From assembly GCA_017654935.2 (NCBI GenBank), contig CM065703.1:38488198-38552197 (forward strand): a stretch of 64,000 nt of DNA, read 5' to 3'. Under the pieces are notes generated by a model. It did no database searches. It had not been told where the DNA came from and saw only the letters and a program-made list of their open reading frames with translations. Position numbers and translations under genes: made by a program. Numbering within the stretch: position 1 is the stretch's first letter; each line of letters begins with the position of its first letter. Of this stretch, positions 1 through 11,228 are shown one piece after another. The stretch is from Phymorhynchus buccinoides (taxonomy: Eukaryota > Mollusca > Gastropoda > Neogastropoda > Raphitomidae).

Positions 1-1
1 C

Positions 2-1327
2 AATCCGCTGACCACACTTATCCAACGCACTCTGGAGTCTCTTTACCAGCATCAACACATGCGGTCACTGGACGTGTCCCATGTCATTTTGCAGGAACTA
101 GACCTTTCCATTTTAAATATTTTCCCCAGCCTGCACACTCTCAATCTGACTGGTTGTGGCGTGGATCGCGTTCTGTCTAAGGGCAACCAGTCTCTCAATA
201 CCCTCCATGTGTTGGACGCTCGTGGCTGTTCAATGACTCACTTTCCTGACACAGTATTTCAAAGGCTAATGCAGCTGCAAACTGTGTTTGCTGACAATTA
301 CAAACTATGCTGTCAGGACAATCTTCCAAAGACCTTTGTTTCAGGCCAGTGCCATGCTCCTTCCGATTACATTTCCTCGTGTAAAAGTTTGCTGAAATCT
401 GGTACATACCATGCAGTTGTTGTGGTGTTTGTTATTTTAACGATTTGTGGCAACACAGTTTGGCTAACTGTTCAGGTACGGACAATGAAACAGAAAGCTA
501 TAAAGGGATTTGACATTTTCGTAGTGAGTTTGTGTTCTTCTGAAATTTTGATGGGAATTTACTTGGCAATAATAGGCTTGGCTAACTATGCGTACGAGGG
601 TAACTATGTCTGGAATGACACAAACTGGAAACAGAGCATTGCGTGTAAAACAGCAGGCTTTGTGTCACTGTTGTCCCGTGAAGTGTCAGCCTTCAACATC
701 TGTCTCATCACTTTGGATCGACTGCTGGTTCTCCACCTACCCTTCAGCCAACTCCACTTCCACAGAATCAGCGCTGTGGTGACGTGTGCTGGGATATGGA
801 CTGCGGGACTGGTTCTGGTTGCCTTCCCTTTGCTGCCTGATTTGTCACACTGGGAGTTTTACAGCCAGAACGGCATCTGCATTCCACTGCCGTTAAATGC
901 CAAGGAGTTTTCCAGTCAGCCGCATGTCTTCCATGTCATGATTTTCCCCAACTTTCTTTTGTTTTTGTTGGTAGCAGTGGGACAAATTGCTATTCACAGG
1001 TCGATCAGCAAGGACCCTATGTCTGTCAGTGACAATGACACTGAAAATAGGTCAGATCTGTCTTTAGCTCGTCACCAGCTGAATATAGCTGTTCTTGACT
1101 TCCTCTGCTGGTTCACCCTGGGTCTTGTGGGCCTGCTGGCCTCCAGCGACCATGCTGTGGCCAGTGAGGTGAACGTGGCCATGGCCATTCTGGTGCTGCC
1201 TCTCAACTCTGCCCTCAATCCGTTTCTATATTTGCTCAGCATGAGGACGGAACGTCTTCGTCTGCAGCGGCTGGAGCGCTTGAAACAGTTTCTGTTGAAA
1301 CAGAGACAGGTCACGAAACAGAGATAA
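2..1327 (+). CDS. GRL101-like receptor copy 1, 3' part of last exon
   Basis: The reading frame is already open at the window edge and enters in the middle of the leucine-rich repeats. It runs through the LRR C-terminal cysteine cap (CCQ...C...C near 310-390) into a rhodopsin-type seven-helix domain. Helix 1 begins near base 405. The end of helix 3 carries LDRLL where class A receptors usually have (D/E)RY, and helix 7 carries NPFLY, the NPxxY motif. The stop is TAA at 1325-1327. The family (Lymnaea GRL101, relaxin-receptor-like LGRs) consists of plasma-membrane receptors with LDLa and LRR ectodomains; the ligand is unknown here. The frame is intact and differs from gene 2 by only four residues. 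Everything upstream, including the LDLa modules, lies outside the window. It may be an allele of gene 2 rather than a separate gene, because a 500-N join separates them. Confidence 0.88.
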   Translation, partial: NPLTTLIQRTLESLYQHQHMRSLDVSHVILQELDLSILNIFPSLHTLNLTGCGVDRVLSKGNQSLNTLHVLDARGCSMTHFPDTVFQRLMQLQTVFADNYKLCCQDNLPKTFVSGQCHAPSDYISSCKSLLKSGTYHAVVVVFVILTICGNTVWLTVQVRTMKQKAIKGFDIFVVSLCSSEILMGIYLAIIGLANYAYEGNYVWNDTNWKQSIACKTAGFVSLLSREVSAFNICLITLDRLLVLHLPFSQLHFHRISAVVTCAGIWTAGLVLVAFPLLPDLSHWEFYSQNGICIPLPLNAKEFSSQPHVFHVMIFPNFLLFLLVAVGQIAIHRSISKDPMSVSDNDTENRSDLSLARHQLNIAVLDFLCWFTLGLVGLLASSDHAVASEVNVAMAILVLPLNSALNPFLYLLSMRTERLRLQRLERLKQFLLKQRQVTKQR

Positions 1328-1474
1328 TTTAACACACTGAAATAATATTGAAAAATAACTGGAGGGCCTGTTTGCTTTTCAGAGCAAAAATAATACGAGG
1401 CTTCCCCCTTCCCAAGCTTTCCCTCATCACTTCCTGTTCCGTGCTATGCCAGACGTACTGCAAAGTTACTCTTT

Positions 1475-1480
1475 AATAAA
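1475..1480 (+). promoter_or_regulatory. Poly(A) signal of receptor copy 1
   Basis: AATAAA lies about 150 bases after the stop codon, in a 3' UTR shared with gene 2. It is the first canonical hexamer downstream of the stop, so transcripts probably end near base 1500. Confidence 0.55.
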
Positions 1481-1549
1481 CGCTGGAAATATGAACGCAG
1501 TCCGTGTAGCCTCTTTTGAAACGATCTGCTTCTTCTTTTAAAACACTTA

Positions 1550-1930
1550 GCTGATTATGTAAACCTACAACTGTTCCTCATAGAAGGATAATATCGTCGG
1601 CGAAAAGTAGCAAGAATACTTCCACAGCCCCGGGTATCAACTGCATATTATGTTTGCCTTTTTTGATAGTTCTATTGCCAATTCATTTATGAAAAATTAA
1701 AATAGCACCTTTTGGATATTCAAAGCAAACTGTATATTCGTTTTTTTTACACGCACACAGGCCAGCACTGAATTGCATACACCTTTGACAGCAGAGTACA
1801 ATTTTCCATTCACACCACTTTTTTCAAGAACGTTACAAGAGCATTTCGATTCACAGAATCAAAAGCCTTCTGGAAGTCTACGAAACGAACATAAAATTTT
1901 GTATTGCTAAATAAATAATTTTGCACAAGA
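1550..1930 (-). pseudogene. LINE reverse-transcriptase fragment (copy A)
   Basis: On the minus strand the conceptual translation shows an RT palm motif (DFQKAFDSVNR) near 1870-1900 and a downstream LFADDI motif near 1595-1610. The two are linked through frameshifts and stops. Only the central RT region survives, so this is a dead, short LINE remnant. The same fragment is present in copy B, so it was there before the two copies separated. Confidence 0.7.
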
Positions 1931-1951
1931 GAATAGAGGGTAAATATGTGA

Positions 1952-1958
1952 GCTATTC

Positions 1959-2047
<89 letters not shown>
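1952..2047. repeat. (AAT)n microsatellite
   Basis: About 95 bases of uninterrupted AAT units. The copy B equivalent (about 29370-29462) is interrupted by TGA, AAAT and TTT variants, so the tract evolves separately in each copy. Confidence 0.97.
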
Positions 2048-2048
<1 letters not shown>

Positions 2049-2180
2049 TAATTTATTTGCGCTTAGCTTTAAAGAGCCCTAATTGCTTAGAAAGTAATAA
2101 GATACAAACTAATAATAATGATAATAATAAATATCATACATAATTGACAAAATAGAGATAACTAGCAAGAACACCACATG

Positions 2181-2190
2181 TGCGCGCGCG

Positions 2191-2242
<52 letters not shown>

Positions 2243-2255
2243 CGCACACACACAC

Positions 2256-2309
<54 letters not shown>

Positions 2310-2372
2310 GCACACACACACACACACGCACACACACACACACACACACGCACACACACACGCACACGCACA

Positions 2373-2408
<36 letters not shown>

Positions 2409-2463
2409 CACACACGCACGCACACACACACACACACGCACACACACACACACACACACGCAC

Positions 2464-2556
<93 letters not shown>
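2181..2556. repeat. (CA)n/(CG-CA)n microsatellite, copy A
   Basis: About 375 bases of CA dinucleotides with GCAC and (GCAC)n interruptions. All six frames stay open here, which produces long Thr-His or Cys-Val pseudo-ORFs that are not genes. Confidence 0.97.
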
Positions 2557-2559
<3 letters not shown>

Positions 2560-2955
2560 GACATTTTCTACATTTAATGGAAGGAGAACACAAATTAGGA
2601 TCGAAATAAAGTGGTTTTTGAGAGAAGAATTGAAAGAAGGCAGAGAGTTTGAGCTGCGGAGAGAAAGGGGAAGTTTGTTCCAAGAGGTAGGAGTCTGAAA
2701 AGAGAAAGAACGCTCGCCAAGAGTAATGAAATGGTAACGAGGGATCTGAAGAATATGAGAGTCAGAGGAGGAGAGTAACTGTCTCGATGGAGTATAGACA
2801 TTAAGAAGACCAGCCAGATATGAAGGAGCAAGACCGTTCATGGATTTAAAGCACAGCAGAGAGAGCTATAGTAATCGATCCGTTTTTCAACAGGGAGCCA
2901 ATGCAGAGAATAACGCATAGTAGTGGCATGAGAGGATTTAGACACTACAGTGTAT
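2557..2955 (-). pseudogene. LINE 3'-end fragment, C-terminus of RT ORF (copy A)
   Basis: Read on the minus strand, the translation carries the C-terminal signature of CR1/L2-type LINE ORF2: HWLPVEKRIDYY, then NGLAPSYLAGLL, then SWNKLPLSLRSSNSLPSF. It has at least one frame break, and its 3' end abuts the (CA)n tract. No catalytic part remains. Confidence 0.72.
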
Positions 2956-2974
2956 ATTTGGATCTAAAACCAGC

Positions 2975-3198
2975 TTGTTCCTCAATAACTGTCTCTAAAC
3001 GGAATGGCACCGTCCAGATTAAGAAATAAATTCACGTTAAATGATAAAAGACATGTGCACAAGATTTCACCCCGCTCCAGTCTGCATTATTCCGGAGGTT
3101 CCTTATGGAACTCATTACCTACTAATTTTAAAGAAATATCACGTTATTCATCTTTTCGAAGACATCTTAAGAATTATATTTTGACATTTGAGTTTTAA
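2975..3198 (+). pseudogene. LINE 3'-end fragment, opposite strand (copy A)
   Basis: The frame ends in a pattern typical of the extreme C-terminus of a LINE ORF2: LRNKFTLNDKRHVHKI, SGGSLWNSLP, then SFRRHLKNYIL and a stop at 3196-3198. It is a different family and the opposite orientation from the fragment next to it. It is a remnant only. Confidence 0.65.
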
Positions 3199-3253
3199 AA
3201 TGTTTGGACACTAATGTAACAAATGCCCATAATAATGTTGGATTGTCTGTCAT

Positions 3254-3392
<139 letters not shown>

Positions 3393-3642
3393 TCAACATT
3401 TTCACTCTCTGTTATTGGTTGTTGTTTATTTTCTCTCTTCTTCTTCTCTTTGGGGCCCTCGATCATCTCATTATGGCACACTCTCTGAAAAAGGGGGGTC
3501 GGTTCCATCTAATACAGGGCCTCATCTGCTGCATGGACATAGGGGTGTTCTGGTTTAGTGACCCAGCGCGCCCGCTGCTCGGGTCTGAGCGTGATGCTGC
3601 GTCCTGGAAACAGGGTGTGGAGGGGTTGAGTGAGCGGGGGAG

Positions 3643-3678
<36 letters not shown>
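3643..3678 (+). repeat. Poly(G) run, copy A
   Basis: A run of about 36 G. The copy B run (31155-31187) is about 33. Such runs can form G-quadruplexes and are prone to sequencing and assembly error. Confidence 0.95.
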
Positions 3679-3687
3679 CTGATGGGC

Positions 3688-4512
3688 TTATTGATGATCC
3701 CCTTGCACCGCTGACCCACTGGGGGTAGCAGCAGTGTAGGAACAGAGGTCGTCCTGCCGCAGATCGTTCCACTCCCTGATGGTTCTTGGGAGGAATGCAT
3801 TTGATCGGTACTTAGTGCGGCATTGAAATCTTTTAAATTGTAGGCCGTGGCCACGTCGCTGCCGAAGAGGAAGAGACTTCAGCTTGGATTGGAGGCTGGG
3901 GCAGTGCACAGCGCTGGTGCTGATCTTGTGCAGCATGGAGAGCCTCGTTCTCTGCCGTCTGCTCTCCAGAGAGTCCCAGCCCAGGTTCTCCAGCATGGTG
4001 TTTACGCTGAACGTTGGCGTGAACTGGTTTAGCTCAAAGCGAGCTGCCCTGCGCTGGACTGCTTCCAGCCTTCCAGTGTTCTCCTCCGTGTATGGATACC
4101 AGACGGAGCACGCGTACTCGAGCAAGGGACGTACAAAAGCTTGGTAAGCTCGTTCCTTGAGGAATCCTAAGCTGGTGCTGCTGATCTTTAAATTCCGCCT
4201 GAGGAATCCTAAGGTCTTATTTGCCTTAGCGCAGATATTGTATGCTGCCGTGTCGTCAGCAAACAGCCTCGTGGTTGCAGTCAACTTGTCCGGAAGGTCG
4301 TTGATATATGCTAGGAACAAACATTGTCCTAGCACTGACCCCTGGGGAACTCCTGATGTTACATTCACAAAAGACGACATTGCGCCCTCAACCAGTACAG
4401 CTTGGCAGCGATCCTTGAGAAAGCTGGCGATCCATGCGTGGGTGGAGTTCCTGACACCGTAGCGTTGGAGTTTATGAAGCAGCAAGCTGTGGTTCACTTT
4501 ATCGAACGCCAT
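3688..4512 (-). pseudogene. LINE RT ORF2 C-terminal half, with internal deletion (copy A)
   Basis: The minus-strand frame begins at the RT motif AFDKVNHSLLL. It continues through GVPQGSVLG and FADDT, then jumps straight to NICAKANKTLGFLRR and on to the usual C-terminal FLPRTIREWN. Relative to copy B (31197-32258) an 82-codon in-frame piece directly after FADDT is missing, and three extra residues come from a local duplication of a short GGAATCCTAAG motif. The element is of the CR1/Jockey superfamily by motif pattern. It is truncated at its N-terminus, so it is inactive despite the open frame. Confidence 0.82.
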
Positions 4513-4593
4513 TGCATGTCTTGTTGTTGTTGTTTATTCGATATTTTCATTTACCACAGGGCTGGGTGTAAAAAGGTATGTATTCTTATCTCA

Positions 4594-5391
4594 TTACCCT
4601 GTATAAATAAAATTTCGTTCGTTCGTTCGTTCATTCTCTGCCCATTTTGTTAACCTACGGTTTAGAATGAGTATACACTTTGCTAAGGATGCTAGTGAGA
4701 GCAATGCCACGGTAGTTGTCAGGATTGTTTGCATCCCCTTTTTTGTATATCGGAATAATAATGCATTTGCCCATTCTAAAGGGAAGGTCCCACTATCAAA
4801 AAGTTGATTAAACATTTGGAGAAGGAAATCTATTATAGCATCATTCGAATGTTTGCTACATCTCTCCAATGACTGTGCCTGAGCCAGCACGTTTTCCTGA
4901 CTGTTTAATGCCAGCAATGACCTCTTCTCTTGTTATTTCATTATTAAATATTGGTACAAAATCATCATTCTCATTATCTTGTATGTTGTCATCTTCGCAT
5001 GCAAAGTCGGTGTCTGTGTGATTGAAAACACTAATGAAATGTGCATACCATTGCTGCAGTGATGTGTTATTATAAACATAACTCTTTCTGTTAACAGACC
5101 TTATCACCGACCAAAACGTCTTACAGTCACTTATAGAATCAGTTAACTTTTTTCTTCTTCTTTTTCTTCAAACTATAGTTGTGTTATTGGTCTTAGTATA
5201 TTGTATTCATTTCTTGACTTTGCATAGTCTTTATGTTTTGTTTCCTTATCCTTTTTTGTTTCACATCTTTGGACTCGTTTCAATAACCGTTTGACCTCTC
5301 TCTTCTTCCGTTCACACTCTTCGTCATACCAGTCTTCACATTTCTTTTTGGGCCCAACAGTTCTCACCATACAAGCAGCTGCTGCGCACAA
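4594..5391 (-). pseudogene. LINE ORF2 linker/RT N-terminal fragments (copy A)
   Basis: Three minus-strand frames lie in order: 5391-5173 (basic, KKCEDWYDEECERKKREV), 5107-4856 (WYAHFISVFNHTD, then EVIAGIKQSGKRAGSG) and 4917-4594 (LFDSGTFPLEWANAL, then a degraded NPDNYR-like stretch). This is the order expected in the region between endonuclease and RT of a LINE ORF2, now broken by frameshifts. A short (CGTT)n tail follows an AATAAA-like end at 4603-4632 on the other strand, suggesting a second LINE end next to it. Confidence 0.65.
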
Positions 5392-5492
5392 GGCGTGAAC
5401 AGATTAAGAAATAAATTCGCGTTAAATGATAAAAGACAAAACAAAAGGCGTGTCAAGACTTTCATTAATATTTACACTCAGGGCCCGGAGAG

Positions 5493-5644
<152 letters not shown>

Positions 5645-5925
5645 CCAGACACAAAGAGGCAGAAGTAAACAGAGAGACACACAGAGAGTGTTACGTTGTA
5701 ATGTATAGATTTAATGTTATAAAGGGTTTATACTTGATTTGAGCGATATAGTTCTGGGAACGGTCATAATTCTCTAGTTTCAATTGCTTTCGATTTGATA
5801 GAGATGGTTCAGCTAAATACAGATCCGCCTTGTTTTCATTATAGTGTCATTTATATTTAGAAATAGCCAGACGGTTCAAGAAATGTATCCAATCTGGTAG
5901 AATTTTCTGTCACATATGACAAGTT

Positions 5926-6490
5926 TGTGAAATCGACTTATATGCTTAACGTCCTCTGGTCTGGATCAGACACATACGTGACATTAGTAGATATAAAGAT
6001 AGTGGGAACGATCCTGGAGGCAATGCCCGGAGGCAGTGCAATACCAGAAAAGTCACATCTTGACCTTTACCCACATGTATATTCAAACAATGATCATAAG
6101 ATGCTTGTGGAATCGACTTAGTAGATAAAATTATGTTTAACGTCCTCCGGTCTGGAACAGACACGCATGGGACACTAATAGACACAACGATGGTGGGAAC
6201 GATCCTGGAGGCAATACCCGGATGCAGTGCAACACCAGAAAAGTCCCAATTTTTTTAACATTACAGATGTAAGAAGGTTACAATATAACGATACAATAAT
6301 GAGCTTGTGGAAGCGTGGAATCGTCTTACGAATGAAAATCTGTTTAACGTCCTCCGGTCTGGAGCAAACACATATGGAACATTAGTAGATATAAAGATGG
6401 TGGGAACGATCCTGGAGGCAATGCCCGGAGGCAGTGCAACACCAGGAAAGTCACGACTTTTTAACAACACAAATGTGTATGATGTCCTAA
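5926..6490 (+). repeat. About 190-bp tandem repeat, three units (copy A)
   Basis: Three diverged units start near 5940, 6130 and 6337. Each holds a core reading ACGTCCTCCGGTCTGG, then GTAGATATAAAG, then GATCCTGGAGGCAATGCCCG. Short open frames run through each unit, but they stop between units and show no protein signature. Copy B has the same three units at 33661-34225. Confidence 0.85.
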
Positions 6491-7113
6491 ATCTGTAAGT
6501 GGAATCGTCTTAAATTGTTCTTGTTGTTAGTAGAAGGTTTTACGTCCTCATAGCAGTTGCTTTTAGGGACAAGTAATTCTGGGACTGTTGTCTTCGATGT
6601 AGCAGGTACACCTGGTATTGGGTTCATCAACATTACTAACGATCCTGGAGGCAATGCCCGGAGGCAGTGTAACACCAGGAAAGTCACGACGTTTTAACAA
6701 CACAAATGTGTATGATGTCCTAAATCTATAAGTGGAATCGTCTTAAATTGTTCTTGTTGTTAGTAGAAGGTTTTACGTCCTCATAGCAGTTGCTTTGCTC
6801 TTAAGGACAAGTAATTCTGGGACTGTTGTCTTCGATGTAGCAGGTACACCTGGTATTGGGTTCATCAACATTACTAACGATCCTGGAGGCAATGCCCGGA
6901 GGCAGTGTAACACCAGGAAAGTCACGACGTTTTAACAACACAAATGTGTATGATGTCCTAAATCTATAAGTGGAATCGTCTTAAATTGTTCTTGTTGTTA
7001 GTAGAAGGTTTTACGTCCTCATAGCAGTTGCTTTGCTCTTAAGGACAAGTAATTCTGGGACTGTTGTCTTCGATGTAGCAGGTACACCTGATATTGGGTT
7101 CATCAACATTACT
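6490..7113 (+). repeat. About 237-bp tandem repeat, 2.6 units (copy A)
   Basis: Unit starts (AGTGGAATCG) fall at 6498, 6731 and 6969, a period of 233-238 bases. The units contain the same CTGGAGGCAATGCCCGGAGG core as the neighbouring 190-bp repeat, so one array arose from the other. Copy B has one unit fewer. 7114-7455 holds no recognisable gene. Confidence 0.9.
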
Positions 7114-7455
7114 ATCGTCTTAAAGCATGTAGAAATATCAAGAACCGGGAAGTTTGTAAACAAGAAAATGCAACTTCAAATTACTTGTCATTCTTGTAAT
7201 TTGTAATTAATTATAAGTTCCTTTTTGGATTTTAAATCATAATACATGATTGTGGTAATTGAATTATTTGTTTTTGTGCACATTTAGAGAAGTTTTGTCT
7301 GGTTGTATCAAGAAGATTAGAGATGTTTCTGGAATAGATATTTCTAGAAAGGGATGCGACTGTATAATTTAGCTGACGAATTGTAGAGAATCAATCAGTC
7401 ATTGAGAGATACGTAGAGACGTTGGAATTGAGCTTGATGCAGCGCAGTTGAGTTT

Positions 7456-9110
7456 AATGACACAACCACACTGTCCAACTAAACGCCGTTTAGTCTGATG
7501 TTCTTCTGTCAGTAGGTGAAAAAGCAATATATAGATGGCCTACCACATTGCATGCGATTCGATTCACCCGATTTTGATATTTGTGAGGTATGATTGACGT
7601 GAAAATCGATTGTCTACATAAATCTGATGAAATCTTATCTTCACTATATTTGTAGTCTCCTGTACATGAATCTGATAAAATAATATATACCGATCTTCAA
7701 GTAGCGCTAAAGAGGCCTGGAACCGTGTGATATAAAACAATGTCTTGACATATCATTTGCGTATATTAACCCATAGGCTTAGTGTAAACGCGCGTGAGAA
7801 AAAGTGTAAGAATACACCGTTGCTATTAGAAACTTGACGTCACGGTTATTTATCTTGACATATCATTACCATCTTGTCAACGCGACCTGTTCCTATCCTA
7901 CCAAACCCAGAATTTGACAAGCTGTGCAGTGCTACCCCTAGGATTCATTCAGCGCTGATGACAACATTTAATGCTGGCACACAACGAAAATTCATGGTTC
8001 GACTGAATCAAAAGTATCAGCTGTCACAGATCTACACAAGCCATTCTGTGCATGCCACTTGACACGTCTAGCTCAGTAGCTGTGAATCAAGGCCTAGGCT
8101 TCTCAACTCCATGACCGTCGATATTAGCAGACGATTCGAGCTATGCAATTTTGGCACAGGGAGAGTCCATGTTGATAATGTAGACGCAGTACTGTTGCAA
8201 AACAGCTCGAATTCATCTTCAGTCCGGAAATAAAAATGAGCCGACTGAACCTGTGCAAGAGCTGCCGCACCTCCGTTAAAAAAAAAAGAAAAGAAGCGTG
8301 TTTTCGGGGCCTGTGATCGTTCTGGTGTTTACAAGTTAAAATAACAGCAATTGTCTTTAGTGTTTTAGTTCGTTGCTTCTGTTTGTGTTTATCTTTAAAC
8401 GTTACGTTTTGTTGCCACATCTTATGAAGTACATTTGTGTTAAAAATTTATATTTTGTTGAACTATATTCTTTGCGCAAGAATGCGCGTTACAGTGTGTG
8501 TGTGCTGCGACCACTGTTGTGAAAAATGGATGCGTTTTTATTTCGCTGCAGATTTGAGCCTGTTTCTTTTTCTCGCTTTTCTGTTGATGCACATCGGTAT
8601 ATATCCGTTATTAGGATTTGGGAGTTAGATATTGCTTTTATCCTATCTCGAGAGGCTTGCTGTTTATCACATGAAGTCGGAGACTGAGTGTGATAAACAA
8701 CAAGGCTCGAGAGATAGGAGACTGAGTGTGATAAACAACAAGGCTCGAGAGATAGGATAAAAGCAATATCTAACTCCCAAATCCTAATAACTGATATTAT
8801 ATCGGACATTTGCTTCATGTATCGCGGTCTATATGAATATAGTAAACGAAAACAGGAGAGCTATCTTTAGACGGAAGTATTTTACGTGAATCATGATTCA
8901 CAGACATCTTCACAATGGCATTGTATTGGGGTCATATCGTATGCAGTGTGCATGTGGCTTGTGGCTGGTCCTTAAGTTCAAATATGAATAAAAGTCAGGT
9001 TTTAATTTGCGCTCGGCTGCTAAGCATCACAAGTGAGACAAAGCAATCAACCAGCCATCAATGAAAAATCTAACTGTAGTCGCAGTAATCTGTTCTTGGG
9101 CATTAATGGG
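7456..9110 (+). repeat. Segment inverted relative to copy B
   Basis: The left end (CACAACCACACTGTCCAAC near 7463) and the right end (GCCCATTAATGGG near 9100) match copy B only as reverse complements, at 36665-35515. Both breakpoints in copy A fall at TTAA (7453-7456 and 9111-9114). No gene is seen inside. Confidence 0.88.
7695..8790 (+). repeat. Copy A-specific block of about 1.1 kb ending in a large palindrome
   Basis: Copy B lacks this block: its sequence joins the two flanks at an AT-rich site near 36440. The block ends in an inverted repeat with arms of about 63 bases (8608-8670 and 8728-8790). The loop holds a 38-bp direct duplication (8681-8757). No protein-like frame is present. It may be a non-autonomous insertion or a region deleted from copy B. 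Confidence 0.7.
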
Positions 9111-9375
9111 TTAAGCCGGCGACAGCCTATGTGACTGCCTCATGTGACTCAATCAGGTCGTGACGTTTCACCTGCATACCATCCTGCTCGATCAGTCTGA
9201 CTCAGTCGGGCCCAGTCAGGTGACAGGGCCGAATAGGGCGGGTTCTAAATTTCACTGATCGAGTCTGATCGAGTCAGATGGCTTGTGACCTCTTCTGTGC
9301 GGGAAACAAAATTTGTTCAACGTCACGACCTGATCGAGTCATATGAGGCAGTCGCATAGTCTGTCTCCCGCTTAA
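9111..9375. mobile_element. MITE-1 (TTAA-flanked), copy A
   Basis: TTAA at 9111-9114 and 9372-9375 flanks about 255 bases. Its ends are inverted repeats of roughly 50 bases: GACAGCCTATGTGACTGCC at the left, and the complement of GACAGACTATGCGACTGCC at the right. There is no coding capacity. TTAA duplication suggests mobilisation by a piggyBac-type transposase, although the termini do not begin with the usual CCC. Confidence 0.8.
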
Positions 9376-9697
9376 GCAAGTATGCTCACCTTACCATGTG
9401 TGGTTTAATTTGGATTTGTACTAGGACAGTGAGAGAGAAAATCTTCAATCCACACCATATATAAAACAAGCGGTCGTCTATTCGCTATCAGTATCAAATG
9501 GTAAGGCAGAATTATTTACTATTGATCGGTAGATGCAAGCAGGCTTTGATAGAGAGAACATTTCTTGTTGCCTGTTCAACTACTCGAGATACAAAATACA
9601 TGCTGTTCTACTGAACTGGCATCGATTGATGTGTGATATAGGCGTGAAACGAAGAAAGTCAACAAGTTCAGTCGTTTGAAATACGACTTTAATTTTC

Positions 9698-9935
<238 letters not shown>

Positions 9936-10290
9936 TACTATTTTCAAATGCAAATGATTTATAGTTGGTTTAACTATTTCTACGTTAGGACGTCCCTTGA
10001 AAAAACAAACATTTATTTATGGCCATTACATTTACCGCCTTGTCTATAACAATTAAAATAAAAGTTAATTTATTTGACAGCTATTTTCTTGCCCTCACTA
10101 ATAAATTAATTTTGTTATTTTTGTCACAGCCTGAAAACATTCTAAAGCAGTACGCACATATGTTAGCAGACCCAACTGATGTATTGCACGTTAGCAGCGA
10201 TATTTCTAAGTAAATTCGACGGCATGGCGTCAAAATGGTCTATCTTCAGATGGTTCTTTGACGGACGACTTATGGAACTTATCGCGAAAT

Positions 10291-10361
<71 letters not shown>

Positions 10362-10449
10362 GTTAATATTATAAAAAATTGTTAACCTTTTTATTACTTT
10401 TTTAACATGAACAATACATAAACTTAAAAAACAAAACAAAACAACACAA

Positions 10450-10545
<96 letters not shown>

Positions 10546-11228
10546 CCCACCCCAACAACAACACAGCAATATACATACATAAACAACATATAATAACAGA
10601 TAAATTAAATAATGAATGGATTCATTAATGCATATATGTAGATCAAAGAATACCTAACTTAATTAAAACAAACCAAAACTAAACAAAAAAAAGAAGAAAA
10701 GACGACACCCAAACAAAATTTCAGTCTATGTGCACATGTACTAACCATATTATGCAGATGAGCATAAATGTATCTTGAATGGGAAGAAAAAATCAATGGA
10801 TATTTCGTTTGTGTGCACATATACATGTAGTAGAGAAAACTAATCGTTATACACTATATAGGCATGCTCTTAACAATATTATGTTCACATTGTTGTGCGT
10901 TCACATCCTTATGCTTAGTGTGTCGCGAAACAGGAATATTTAAGGATACATACACAGGAGTCCACATATTTTGATGAAAGGTATCATAAGCAGAAAATTA
11001 GAAGAAGAAAAAAAAAGAAGAAAAGGATAATTTTATACCGTAAGCATTTTATAACTATTTAACTATACATCCATCTGTATAGATCATACATCCCATAATA
11101 CCCTATCGTTCAACGCAATAAATTAAAGAAAAAACGAAAGTTTTGACATTGTTCTTTTTTTCATCTCAGTAGTGTTCTTTTACATAAACAATGCTAAAAA
11201 AAAATAAATTGGAATGACATCCACCAAC

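Noticed and set aside
2109..2841. Long open frames of Cys-Val or Thr-His repeats
   Set aside because: They are translations of (CA)n in every frame on both strands; only the flanking LINE fragment is protein-like. The same holds at 10.4, 15.7, 29.6, 35.2, 38.4, 49.0 and 63.6 kb.
3509..3854. Proline-rich or glycine-rich small proteins
   Set aside because: Produced by the poly(G) run and a LINE fragment read in the wrong frame.
8061..8100. Possible tRNA A box (TAGCTCAGTAG)
   Set aside because: No B box or cloverleaf follows; probably chance.
8489..8818. 109-codon minus-strand open frame
   Set aside because: It lies across the palindrome and its direct duplication, so the open frame follows from the repeat structure.
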